A stretch of DNA of 64,000 bases from assembly GCA_963975885.1 (NCBI GenBank), contig CAXBIS010000001.1, positions 62,001 to 126,000 of the forward strand. The letters are read 5' to 3'. The first letter of the stretch is position 1; each line of letters starts with the position of its first letter. Shown here piece by piece: positions 50,691-60,372 of this stretch. Below the pieces are notes generated by a model. The model was not told the origin of the DNA. It was given only the letters and a program-made list of their open reading frames with translations, and did not search any database. A program made the translations under genes and the position numbers. The stretch comes from Pseudazoarcus sp963975885 (GTDB lineage: Bacteria > Pseudomonadota > Gammaproteobacteria > Burkholderiales > Rhodocyclaceae).

Positions 50691-50723
50691 GTCGACAAGG
50701 TCGACAATGTCGACTTTGTCGAG
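50691..50723. promoter_or_regulatory. Four GTCGAC-type repeats at 9-bp period, likely upstream activator sites
   Basis: GTCGAC at 50691, 50700 and 50709, and GTCGAG at 50718, separated by AAG, AAT and TTT. Each unit is itself a palindrome. The array lies about 106-138 bp upstream of the predicted transcription start, the normal range for enhancer sites of NifA-like activators, and it ends just after the activator gene's stop codon. It was probably made by local duplication. Confidence 0.75.
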
Positions 50724-50726
50724 CGA

Positions 50727-52340
<1,614 letters not shown>

Positions 52341-52377
52341 TGGGCAAGCAAGCGGCGCGCCAGCCGGCGCGACGGCG

Positions 52378-53127
52378 TCAGTCGACGTAGTTCGCGCGGA
52401 TGCGCGCCAGCGTACCGTCCTCGCGCAACGCGTCGAGCGCGCCCTGCAGGCGGGCCAGCAGGGCGGGGTCCGTGCCCTTGGGGCAGGCGAAGCCGAGTAC
52501 GCCTTCAGTGAGGGTGTGCACGTTCTCGTACTTCGTGGTGTCGATGCCGGCGACCTTCATGTTCCACCACACGGTGTCGAGACTGTACGAAATCGCCGCG
52601 AAGCGCCCGGCATCGAGCATGCGCACCAGCGCACGCGCCGAATCGGTGCGCAGCAGGTGGTCGTCGATGCCGGCTTCCTGCATCAGCAACTCGCCGATGT
52701 CCTCGCGCACGACGCCCACGGGTACGTCACGCAGTGCGGCCGGCGAGTCCACTTCGAGCGTGCCGCGCGGTGCGACGATTGCCACGCGGGTGTCGACGAT
52801 GGGTTCGACGAAGGCGAACAGCTCGCGCCGCGAGTCGGTCACGGTGGTCGAGAACAGGCAGTGACCGGGCTGCTCCTGCGCCATGCGGTAGCCGCGCGCC
52901 CACGGCAGGACCCGGATGTCCGAAACCTCGCGTTCGATGTCCAGCCGTTCCCACATCGCCACCAGGGTGTCGACGGCGATTCCCTTGAGCTTGCCGTCCT
53001 CGGTGTAGTTGTAGGGTGCGTACTCCTCGGTCAGCCACTGGAAGTCCTGCAGCGACTGCGCCTTGGCGGTGCCGGCCAGCACGAGGGCGGCCAGCGCGAC
53101 GAGAAGGTGGGTGGACAATCGCATCAT
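52378..53127 (-). CDS. Periplasmic amino-acid-type (family 3) solute-binding protein
   Basis: 249 residues from ATG at 53127 (GGAG upstream). A signal peptide (LLVALAALVLAGTAKAQ) is followed by a family 3 solute-binding domain: EEYAPYNYTEDGKLKGIAVDTLVAMWERL, SDIRVLPWARGYRMAQ and VGVVREDIGELLMQEAG. No ABC permease genes are close. It starts 11 bp after the PP2C phosphatase stop, in line with the partner-switch cassette, so it may sense a ligand for that cassette rather than feed a transporter (inference). Confidence 0.85.
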   Translation of the reverse strand: MMRLSTHLLVALAALVLAGTAKAQSLQDFQWLTEEYAPYNYTEDGKLKGIAVDTLVAMWERLDIEREVSDIRVLPWARGYRMAQEQPGHCLFSTTVTDSRRELFAFVEPIVDTRVAIVAPRGTLEVDSPAALRDVPVGVVREDIGELLMQEAGIDDHLLRTDSARALVRMLDAGRFAAISYSLDTVWWNMKVAGIDTTKYENVHTLTEGVLGFACPKGTDPALLARLQGALDALREDGTLARIRANYVD

Positions 53128-53138
53128 GTGCTCCGCAA

Positions 53139-54692
53139 TCATTTCTGTCTGAGGATGACCAGCGTCAGGTCATCGTAGAGTTTCTGCGTGCCGATGTGGC
53201 GCTTGACGTCGTCGACGATGGCGCATTTGAGCGCCTCGGCCGAGTCGCGGCGATGGGCGGTGACGACCTCCACGAGGCGTTCGAGCCCGTACAGGCGGTC
53301 GTCCGGGTCGGCCGCCTCGGTGATTCCGTCGGTGTAGAGCACGACGATGTCGTCGGTGTCCAGGTCGAGCACGATCTCCGCGACGAATTCCGACATCTGT
53401 TCGACCAGTCCGATCGGGAAGCCCAACTCGTCCGTGTCGATGACCTCGATCGCGCCGCTTGCGCGCGCGACGATCACCGACTCGTGCTGGCCGCTGACGC
53501 GAAGCCGCCCGCGCGCGGCCGCACCTTCCGCGGTGGGGTGATAGTCGAGGAGGGCGAGCGTCAGGTTCTTGCCGCAGCCCATGCGCTGCACGTTGTTGTA
53601 GATGGTGCTGTTGAGCACCTCCATGACGCGCACGATGTCGGTTTCCTCGCTGGTCAGCATGGTGCGCACGGCGCTTTGCGTCATCAGCATCACAACGCCG
53701 CTCTCCAGCCCATGGCCGGTGACGTCGCCGATGCCGATGCGCACGCCGCCGGCGTGGGCGAGCACGTCGTAGTAATCGCCGCCGACCTCGCTGGCCGGCT
53801 CCATGTAGGTGGCGATCTCCAGGCCTTCGATGGCGTCGAGCTCGGCCTGGGAAGGCAGCAGGATCTCCTGGATGCGGCGGGATACGTCCAGTTCGGCGCC
53901 CAGCCGCGTGTTCTCGTCGCGCGCCTGATCGCGCTGATGCAGACCGCGCTGGAAGGCCTGCATCAGCGCGTCCAGGCTGCCGACGATCTGCCCCAGTTCG
54001 TCGCGCTCGTGGCCGGGGAGTGCCGGGCGTGGCCACTCGCCGGGTCGGGTCGGGTCGATGCGCGTGATCGCGCGGTGCAGCGCGAGCAGCGGTCGCGTGA
54101 TCATGAAGTAGAAGATCAGCACCACCAGCGCCGAGATCACTAGCGCCTTGACCAGGCCGACCGTGAGGATCACGCCGCCGCGCTGCATGAAACTGGCCGC
54201 GATCACGTCGGCGGCCAGCTCCACTTCGAGGCTACCGACCTCGGTGACGTTGCCGCGCACCGCTTCGTAGGTGAGCGGCACGCGATAGTCGGTGATGTCG
54301 CCGAACAGCGAACTCACCAATGCGCCGGCGTCCGGCTGTTCGTCGCTGCGGTCACGTGTGGCGATGACACCGTCGAAGTTGTCGCGCAGCACGACGCGGC
54401 GCATTTCCGGATAGGCGAACAGGCCGTCGACGACCTGGGTGGCCAGCGCGTCGTTGAACTGGAAGGCTGCCTCGGCGGCCGAACCCTGCACCAGGCGCAG
54501 TGTGCGCTCGGTATTGGCGCGGATTTCGCCCCGCATGGAGCGCCAGTCCGAATACAACTCGACCGCGCCCGCGACCAGCCCCAGCACGACGACGATGAGC
54601 AGCGTCACTGCCGCCTGGCGGACGGTCAGGCTGCGCTTGGCCGGGTGTGTGTCGGGGGCGGTGGCTGTGTCGGCGTGGCTTTCCTGTGCCAT
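53139..54692 (-). CDS. Membrane-bound SpoIIE/RsbU-type PP2C phosphatase
   Basis: 517 residues from ATG at 54692. A membrane helix (VTLLIVVVLGLVAGAVELYSD), a periplasmic sensor region of about 130 residues, a second helix (ALVISALVVLIFYFMITRPLLAL) and a HAMP-like segment lead into a PP2C_SIG phosphatase domain. Its metal-binding Asp and Gly residues are in ASEVGGDYYDVLAHAGG, IGDVTGHGLESGVVML and VLYTDGITEAADP. It resembles SiaA-type phosphatases that dephosphorylate a STAS protein, encoded just upstream (4-bp gap). Input is probably a periplasmic ligand, possibly through the neighbouring binding protein. Confidence 0.9.
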   Translation of the reverse strand: MAQESHADTATAPDTHPAKRSLTVRQAAVTLLIVVVLGLVAGAVELYSDWRSMRGEIRANTERTLRLVQGSAAEAAFQFNDALATQVVDGLFAYPEMRRVVLRDNFDGVIATRDRSDEQPDAGALVSSLFGDITDYRVPLTYEAVRGNVTEVGSLEVELAADVIAASFMQRGGVILTVGLVKALVISALVVLIFYFMITRPLLALHRAITRIDPTRPGEWPRPALPGHERDELGQIVGSLDALMQAFQRGLHQRDQARDENTRLGAELDVSRRIQEILLPSQAELDAIEGLEIATYMEPASEVGGDYYDVLAHAGGVRIGIGDVTGHGLESGVVMLMTQSAVRTMLTSEETDIVRVMEVLNSTIYNNVQRMGCGKNLTLALLDYHPTAEGAAARGRLRVSGQHESVIVARASGAIEVIDTDELGFPIGLVEQMSEFVAEIVLDLDTDDIVVLYTDGITEAADPDDRLYGLERLVEVVTAHRRDSAEALKCAIVDDVKRHIGTQKLYDDLTLVILRQK

Positions 54693-54696
54693 GGGG

Positions 54697-55059
54697 CTAT
54701 TCAAGGACGAGGTCGAGCGACGGCATCAGGCGCTTGAGGTTGTTGAGTGATTTTCCCTGCCACGGCACGGCGTTGGAGCCACGGATGGTCAGGATGCAAG
54801 TCTTGCGGTTGCGCGCATTGATGACGAACTTGGAAAGCGTCGCGATGCCCGAACTGTTGAGGAATTCGAGGCGTGTGAGGTTGAGTTCGAGTTGATCGCA
54901 GCCTTCGAGGGCCTCGTCGAGCAACGCCGAGATCGGGGCGTATTCGGTCAGGCCGTTGAGGCGCAGCGAACCTTCGAGGAATACGCAGCCTCGTTCGCGA
55001 TCGTATGCGGCGCGGTAACCATCGCCTTCGAGGGACTTCATCGGGGTGTGCTCCGTCAT
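54697..55059 (-). CDS. STAS-domain regulator (slr1659/SiaC-like anti-anti-sigma type)
   Basis: 120 residues. STAS fold: GCVFLEGSLRLNGLTEYAPISALLDEAL, then LELNLTRLEFLNSSGIATLSKFVI, where NSSG carries the expected phosphorylatable Ser. The start at 55059 overlaps the upstream gene's stop by 4 bp (ATGA). In SiaABCD-like modules the kinase-like protein phosphorylates and the PP2C protein dephosphorylates this partner, which then controls a diguanylate cyclase. All four parts are present here in one run. Confidence 0.85.
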   Translation of the reverse strand: MTEHTPMKSLEGDGYRAAYDRERGCVFLEGSLRLNGLTEYAPISALLDEALEGCDQLELNLTRLEFLNSSGIATLSKFVINARNRKTCILTIRGSNAVPWQGKSLNNLKRLMPSLDLVLE

Positions 55060-55628
55060 ATCGGCAGTGTGACCTGCGTGGTCACCCGGAAACCGCCGCT
55101 CGCGGACGGTTCGAAGCGCCAGGCGAGGTCAGCGCCGTAGTCGTTGATCATGGTCAGGTAGCCGAGGCCGGCCGTGCCTTCCGAGATCGCGTTGTGTTCG
55201 AGCTGTTGCATGTACAGCTCGCCCGGATCGGATTCGAGCAGTTTCAGCACGAAGGCGCGAAAGCCGCTGGCCGATTGTGTGTTGCTGCCGTTGCTTTCGT
55301 GGAAGACGACGCGGTCGCGATGCAGGCACAGGCTGATCGTGATCGGCTCGGGCTGGGCCGCGTCGTGGAACTTCATCGCGTTCTCGAGCAGTTCATTGGC
55401 GACGAAGCTCACCGCGCTGCGAATCTCGTCCTGCCGTCGCGCGGTGGCCGGATCGTCGTCGTCGAGCGGAAAGAAGGTGGTCAGGTAGTCGCCGAGGAAG
55501 TCGGCCGACAGCCCGTTGTTGCGCCAGCGCTGGCGCAGTGGCAGACGCCCGGGCCAGAAGGAGAGGTTCAGCGTTTCGGTGTCCGGATCGTGCCGGATGT
55601 CCTCGAAGTTGCCATAGTGTTCGATCAT
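55056..55628 (-). CDS. slr1658/SiaB-like GHKL ATP-binding protein (partner-switch kinase)
   Basis: 190 residues. The N-terminal part is family-specific (EHYGNFEDIRHDPDTETLNL). The middle contains the ATP-binding N-box-like VSFVANELLENAMKFHD, and GTAGLGYLTMINDYGADLAWRF is a probable lid/G-box region. This is the anti-sigma-type GHKL fold seen in SiaB and slr1658-family proteins, which phosphorylate the STAS partner. It lies between the diguanylate cyclase and the STAS gene, with a 24-bp gap upstream and 4-bp overlap downstream. Confidence 0.82.
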   Translation of the reverse strand: MIEHYGNFEDIRHDPDTETLNLSFWPGRLPLRQRWRNNGLSADFLGDYLTTFFPLDDDDPATARRQDEIRSAVSFVANELLENAMKFHDAAQPEPITISLCLHRDRVVFHESNGSNTQSASGFRAFVLKLLESDPGELYMQQLEHNAISEGTAGLGYLTMINDYGADLAWRFEPSASGGFRVTTQVTLPI

Positions 55629-55652
55629 CGCGTGCCTTGTGCGTCGTGTGGC

Positions 55653-56528
55653 TCAGGCCACGATGCGGTTGCGTCCCTGCTGTTTGGCCTGGTAGAGGAG
55701 GCGGTCGACTTCGGCGAACAGCGGGCCCTCGTCGCCGTTCTCGGGCACCATCGCCGAGACCCCGATCGACAGCGTGATGTGTGCGCCCAGCGGCGAGTTG
55801 CCGTGTTCGATGGCTTCGTGGGCGAGCGCGCGCTGAATGTTGGCGGCAATCGCTCGCGCGCCCTCGCGGTCGGTATTGGGCAGCAGGACGATGAACTCCT
55901 CGCCGCCGTAACGCGCAGCCAGATCCCCCTTGCGGTGCAGCGCGCCGCCGAGCACGTCGGCGATGCGGCGCAGGCACTCGTCGCCGGCACGATGGCCGTG
56001 CAGGTCGTTGTATTCCTTGAAGTGGTCGACGTCGCACATGAGCATCGCCACCGGCCTGGACTCGCGTCGGCCGCGCGCCCACTCGCTGGCGATGGCCTCG
56101 TCGAGCATGCGACGGTTGGCCAGCCCGGTCAGCGAGTCGTGGCGTGCCGCACTTTCGGACTCGATGTAGCGGTTGAGCCATTCCATGTCGATCTGGTCGG
56201 CGTGCTCGGTGATGGTTTGCAGCACCAGTTCCAGATCGCGGCTCTTTTCGGTAATCGTCGCGACCAGCAGACGCAACTGCTTCTCGACGTTGCGCCGCTC
56301 GAGCACTTCCTTCTGCAACTGGGAGTTGGCCGTCGCCAACTGGGACTCGATCGCGTCGCCATGCTCGATCGCCGTGGTCAGGGCGATCTCCAGGTCGTCG
56401 CGTTCGGTGCGCAGCAGGTCGACCATTTCGGTGAGGCCCGACAGCGTCTGCTCCAGATCGAGCACCTTGACGTAGGGCGTGTTCGCGGGCGGGGCGAGTT
56501 TGCGTTCCGGATCTTCCGTGGCATTCAT
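55653..56528 (-). CDS. Diguanylate cyclase (GGDEF) with N-terminal coiled coil, SiaD-like
   Basis: 291 residues from ATG at 56528 (MNATEDPERK). Residues about 20-120 form a coiled coil (QTLSGLTEMVDLLRTERDDLEI and onwards). The GGDEF domain begins near HDSLTGLANRRMLDEA; the active site is GGEEF in ARYGGEEFIVLLP, and the inhibitory I-site RKGD lies five residues before it, so both synthesis of c-di-GMP and product inhibition look intact. Output probably depends on the STAS partner encoded two genes downstream. The PilZ protein at 18.5 kb is a possible effector. Confidence 0.9.
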   Translation of the reverse strand: MNATEDPERKLAPPANTPYVKVLDLEQTLSGLTEMVDLLRTERDDLEIALTTAIEHGDAIESQLATANSQLQKEVLERRNVEKQLRLLVATITEKSRDLELVLQTITEHADQIDMEWLNRYIESESAARHDSLTGLANRRMLDEAIASEWARGRRESRPVAMLMCDVDHFKEYNDLHGHRAGDECLRRIADVLGGALHRKGDLAARYGGEEFIVLLPNTDREGARAIAANIQRALAHEAIEHGNSPLGAHITLSIGVSAMVPENGDEGPLFAEVDRLLYQAKQQGRNRIVA

Positions 56529-56637
56529 TGGGTTACACCCCCCGAACTCGTCGGCAAGGCCCGATTTTCCGTGGCAAATGCCGCCGACGCAAGCGCCAAG
56601 GCGGTCTGAGGACAGCGGCAAGTGCCAATAGTCACGC

Positions 56638-57831
56638 TCAACGCATTTGGGCGACGGCCTCGAAATCCTCGCCGGCAACGCGAAACAGCGCGTAGGCGCC
56701 GGGTACGTCGCCGGCCTCGTCGAACGCGTGGTCGCCCGCCGCACCCTGGTAGTCGATGTCGCGACCCTCGGCGATCAGCTTCTTGGCGCGTGCCCACTCG
56801 CCCGGCCGAATCGCCTCGCCCGGCGCGCCGGCGACCGCGCGCAACGACGCCGAGAGCTTCGCGCGATCGCCGCCAGCGTGTTCGATGGCCAGCGCCAGCA
56901 GGAAGGCGGCATCGTAGGAGGTCGTCGCGAAGATCCCGTCCGGGTTGCCGCCTTTCGCGCGAAAATCACGCTGGAAGATCGCCAGCGATTCACTGCCGGA
57001 ACCCACCGGCGAGGACACCAGCAGCGTGTCGAGATTGGCCGCGCCGATGGCGCGGATCATGGCCTCCGACTTCATGCCGTCACCACCGACGAACTGACGG
57101 AAGAATCCGTTCTCGAGCGACTGGCGCAGGATGGTCAGCCCGCTGCCGTCGCCATAGTCGAAGATCACCAGCGTGTCGGCGCCGCCGCGCGCCAGGCGCG
57201 ACAGCTCCGAGCGGTACGAGGCCTTGGAACCATCGTGCTGCTGGAAACCGGTGATCGTGCCGCCCTGTGCCTCGTACTCGGCGCGGAAGGACTCGGCCAG
57301 TCCGGTGCCGTAGTCATTGGCCAGATAGGTCACGGCCACGCTTCGGGTGTCGCGCTCGATGAGCGTGCGCGCAAGCGCCGCGCCCTGGTAGGCATCCGAG
57401 GGCACGGTGCGAAAGACCAGATCCTTGTCCGCGAGCCGGGTCACCTGCGGCGAGGTCGACGAGGGCGACACCAGCGGCACGCCGGCGGGCACCGTCACCG
57501 AGTTGGCCGCGGCCAGCACCGAGCCCGAGCAGCTGGGCCCCACGATGGCCAGTACGCGGTCGATGTTGACCGCCTTGGTCGCCGCGTCGGTGGCCGCCTG
57601 CGGGTTACAACCGCTGTCGCCGAGCGCGGCCACGAGTTTGCCGCCGTTGCCGATGCCGCCCTGGGCGTTGACCTGTTCGACGGCCAGTTGCGCGGCCTCG
57701 ACCATGGTTGGCGCCATTGCCGAGATGCCGCCGGAAATGCCGAACAGCAGGCCGATCTTCGCCTCCTGTGCGGCGGCCGGCAGAGTCATTGCGGCGGCCA
57801 GCGCCGCGCCGATGAAGTGCTTGCGGGTCAT
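56638..57831 (-). CDS. Branched-chain amino acid-type ABC transporter substrate-binding protein
   Basis: 397 residues. Signal peptide (FIGAALAAAMTLPAAAQ) followed by a type I periplasmic-binding fold: AKIGLLFGISGGISAMAPTMVEAAQLAVEQVNAQGGI, IVGPSCSGSVLAAANSV and YLANDYGTGLAESFRAEY, the LivK/peripla_BP_6 pattern. It is the last gene of a complete Liv operon; its ATG overlaps the livM-type stop by 4 bp. The ligand may be a branched-chain amino acid, urea, an aromatic acid or another compound; sequence alone does not decide. Confidence 0.92.
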   Translation of the reverse strand: MTRKHFIGAALAAAMTLPAAAQEAKIGLLFGISGGISAMAPTMVEAAQLAVEQVNAQGGIGNGGKLVAALGDSGCNPQAATDAATKAVNIDRVLAIVGPSCSGSVLAAANSVTVPAGVPLVSPSSTSPQVTRLADKDLVFRTVPSDAYQGAALARTLIERDTRSVAVTYLANDYGTGLAESFRAEYEAQGGTITGFQQHDGSKASYRSELSRLARGGADTLVIFDYGDGSGLTILRQSLENGFFRQFVGGDGMKSEAMIRAIGAANLDTLLVSSPVGSGSESLAIFQRDFRAKGGNPDGIFATTSYDAAFLLALAIEHAGGDRAKLSASLRAVAGAPGEAIRPGEWARAKKLIAEGRDIDYQGAAGDHAFDEAGDVPGAYALFRVAGEDFEAVAQMR

Positions 57832-58781
57832 GAGTCGTCCTGATCTCGTCCGTGAGTGCGACGTTCCTCGGGGAGTATCCCCTCGGGCCGAAAGCGCAGC
57901 ACCAGCTGCAGCGCAAGCCCGATCAGGAACATGCGCGCGTATTTTGCCTGTATCGCGATCTCGGTCGGAAGCCGGTCGGTGAGCAGTTCCGACAGCGACC
58001 AGATCAGCCAGATCACCAGCGCGCCCAGCAGTGCGCCGCGATTGTTGCCCGAGCCGCCGAGAATCAGCATGATCCAGACGAGGAAGGTCACGATCATCGG
58101 ATCAATGGCCTCGGGCGTGATCGAGCGGTTGAAATGCACGAACAGCGCCCCGGCCAGCCCCATCAGCGCAGAGCCCAACACGAAGGCCTCGAGCCGTCTG
58201 GATTCCACATGCTTGCCCATCGCCGCGGCTGCCGCCTCGTTGTCGCGGATGGCGCGCATCATTCGCCCCCAGGGTGAGCGCAGCTGGCGCTCGACGAGCA
58301 CATAGGCGAGCAGCACCGCGGCCGCGACCAGCGCCAGATAGGCCAGTTGCGAGGCGAAGTAGGGCAGCTCGCCGAACGGACGCGGAATGCCCGAGATGCC
58401 GCGCACACCGCCGGTCAGCCAGTCCTCGGAGCGCACCGCCAGGCGGATGATCTCGGCCACGCCGATGGTGGCGATCGCCAGATAGTCCGAGCGCAGGCGC
58501 AGGCACACGCGCCCGATCGGCCAGGCGAGCAACGCCGCCAGCGCCATCGCGCCGACCCAGCCAGCAGCCACCGGCAGCTCGAAACCGCCCACGCGCCCGG
58601 GCAGGGCCGGGCTGGTGAGGATCGCCGAGGCGTAGGCGCCGATCGCGAAGAAGCCCGCGATGCCGGCATTGAACAGCCCGCCCAGGCCCCACTGCACGTT
58701 CAGCCCGAGCGCCATCAGGCCGTAGATTCCGACCAGCACCAGGATGAACAGGGCGTAGTTTGCGAGGCCGAATGCGTCCAT
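57828..58781 (-). CDS. livM: Branched-chain amino acid-type ABC transporter permease (LivM)
   Basis: 317 residues from ATG at 58781, which overlaps the upstream livH stop by one base (TGATG). About nine membrane helices; LNVQWGLGGLFNAGIAGFFAIGAYASA and the motif GGVRGISGIPRP are typical of LivM. The coupling region MRAIRDNEAAAAAMGKHVESRRLEAFVLGS is well preserved. It pairs with LivH in the inner membrane. The C-terminal tail EERRTHGRDQDDS is short and charged. Confidence 0.93.
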   Translation of the reverse strand: MDAFGLANYALFILVLVGIYGLMALGLNVQWGLGGLFNAGIAGFFAIGAYASAILTSPALPGRVGGFELPVAAGWVGAMALAALLAWPIGRVCLRLRSDYLAIATIGVAEIIRLAVRSEDWLTGGVRGISGIPRPFGELPYFASQLAYLALVAAAVLLAYVLVERQLRSPWGRMMRAIRDNEAAAAAMGKHVESRRLEAFVLGSALMGLAGALFVHFNRSITPEAIDPMIVTFLVWIMLILGGSGNNRGALLGALVIWLIWSLSELLTDRLPTEIAIQAKYARMFLIGLALQLVLRFRPEGILPEERRTHGRDQDDS

Positions 58782-59656
58782 CACAGCACCTTGCCCTTGA
58801 GGATGCCGCGCGGACGGAAGAGCAGCACCAGCAGCAGGATGACGAAGGCCGTCGCGCTCTTGTATTGCGCTGGCAGCACCAGCACCGACAACTCCTCGGC
58901 GAGCCCGATCACCAGCCCGCCCAGCACCGCGCCGTCGATGCGTCCGACCCCGCCGAGGATGGCCGCGGCGAATACCGGCAGCAGTACCCACCAGCCCATC
59001 ATCGCCCATACCTCGGTGTTGATGCCGAGCAGAAAGCCGGCCGCCGCGCACAGCATGCCGACGATGATCCAGGTCAGGCGCACCACTTGGCGGTTGTCCA
59101 CGCCGCACAAACGCGCCAGATCCGGGTTGTCGGACATCGCGCGCATCGCGCGGCCCCAGCGTGTCAGGCGAAGGAAGGCCTCGAGCGCGGCAACCAGCAC
59201 GATCACCGCGGCAAAGGTCGCGAGTTCACGGTCACGCAGCAGGATGAAGCCGAAGTATTCGTCCGGGCGCAGGATGCCCGTGGTGTAGGTGGTCGGATCC
59301 GTGCCCCAGCCCATCTGCACCACGGAGCGCACCATCAGCGCCACGCCCAGCGAAGCCATCACGGTGAGAATGCGGGGGCGCTCGCGCAGATAGGCATAGC
59401 AGCTCGCGTCGATGCCCACGGCGACCGCCGCGGCCAGCGCCATCGCCACCGGCAGCGCGAGCCAAGGGTCGAGCCCGCCGAGCGTGACCGCGCCCAGCGC
59501 GAGAAAGGCGCCCAGCGTGATCAGGTCGCCGTGCGCCAGATGCGCGAATCGCAGGATGCCGAACACCAGCGTCACGCCGATCGCACCGATGGCGTAGATC
59601 GAGCCCAGCAGCAAGCCGGGGACGAGGTGGAAGTTGATGAATTCGTAGGCGTCCAT
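58781..59656 (-). CDS. livH: Branched-chain amino acid-type ABC transporter permease (LivH)
   Basis: 291 residues with about eight membrane helices. LivH features: GSIYAIGAIGVTLVFGILRFAHLAHGDLITLGAF near the N terminus and the coupling segment RAMRAMSDNPDLARLCGVDNRQVVRLTWIIVG. It overlaps the livF stop by one base (TGATG) and the livM start by one base, a tightly coupled operon. It forms the inner-membrane channel with LivM. Confidence 0.94.
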   Translation of the reverse strand: MDAYEFINFHLVPGLLLGSIYAIGAIGVTLVFGILRFAHLAHGDLITLGAFLALGAVTLGGLDPWLALPVAMALAAAVAVGIDASCYAYLRERPRILTVMASLGVALMVRSVVQMGWGTDPTTYTTGILRPDEYFGFILLRDRELATFAAVIVLVAALEAFLRLTRWGRAMRAMSDNPDLARLCGVDNRQVVRLTWIIVGMLCAAAGFLLGINTEVWAMMGWWVLLPVFAAAILGGVGRIDGAVLGGLVIGLAEELSVLVLPAQYKSATAFVILLLVLLFRPRGILKGKVL

Positions 59657-60372
59657 CAGCCCTGCCCACCGAGGAAAAGCTGCACGACTTCCGGGTCGGC
59701 CAGCAATTCGGCGCCTGTGCCGTCGCAGCGGTTCGCACCCGTGGTGAGCACGTAGCCGCGGTCGCAGAAGGCCAGCGCCTGCTTGGCATGCTGTTCGACC
59801 AGCAGGATGGCCACGCCGGCGTCGCGCACGTCGCGCGTGATCTGGAAGATCTGCTCCATGTAGCGCGGCGACAGCCCGGCCGTGGGCTCGTCGAGCAGCA
59901 GCAGTTTGGGCTCGAGCATCAACGCGCGGCCCATGGCCACCATCTGACGTTGCCCGCCGGAGAGGTTGCCGGCGAGCGCGCGGCGCTTGGCCTTCAGGTC
60001 AGGGAACAGCGCATAGACGCGCTCGAACGCGGCGGAGAGATCGCCGCGGCGAAGGAAGGCGCCCATCTCCAGGTTCTCGTGCACGCTCATGTCGCGGAAC
60101 ACGTTGTCGACCTGCGGCACGAAGCAGATGCCGCGGCGCACGATGCGGTCGGGCGCCCATCCGGTGATGTCCTCGCCGTCGAACACGATGCGCCCGGCGC
60201 GCAGCGTGAGCAGGCCGAACACCGCCTTCATCGCGCTCGACTTGCCGGCGCCGTTGGGGCCGACGATGACGACGATCTCGCCCGCGTCCACGTGCAGGTC
60301 GATGCCGTCGAGGATGTCGGTCTCGCCGTAGCCGCCGCGTACCCCACGCAGTTCGAGCAGCGCGGCGTTCAA
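59656..60372 (-). CDS. livF: ABC transporter ATP-binding protein LivF
   Basis: 238 residues starting with TTG at 60372, which overlaps the livG stop (TTGA) and has GAGGAG upstream; this fixes the unusual start. Walker A VGPNGAGKSSAMK, signature NLSGGQRQMVAMGRAL, Walker B LLLLDEPTAGLSP, switch His in LVEQHAKQAL. The length and sequence are normal for LivF. It drives the Liv-type transporter with LivG. Confidence 0.93.
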   Translation of the reverse strand: MNAALLELRGVRGGYGETDILDGIDLHVDAGEIVVIVGPNGAGKSSAMKAVFGLLTLRAGRIVFDGEDITGWAPDRIVRRGICFVPQVDNVFRDMSVHENLEMGAFLRRGDLSAAFERVYALFPDLKAKRRALAGNLSGGQRQMVAMGRALMLEPKLLLLDEPTAGLSPRYMEQIFQITRDVRDAGVAILLVEQHAKQALAFCDRGYVLTTGANRCDGTGAELLADPEVVQLFLGGQG

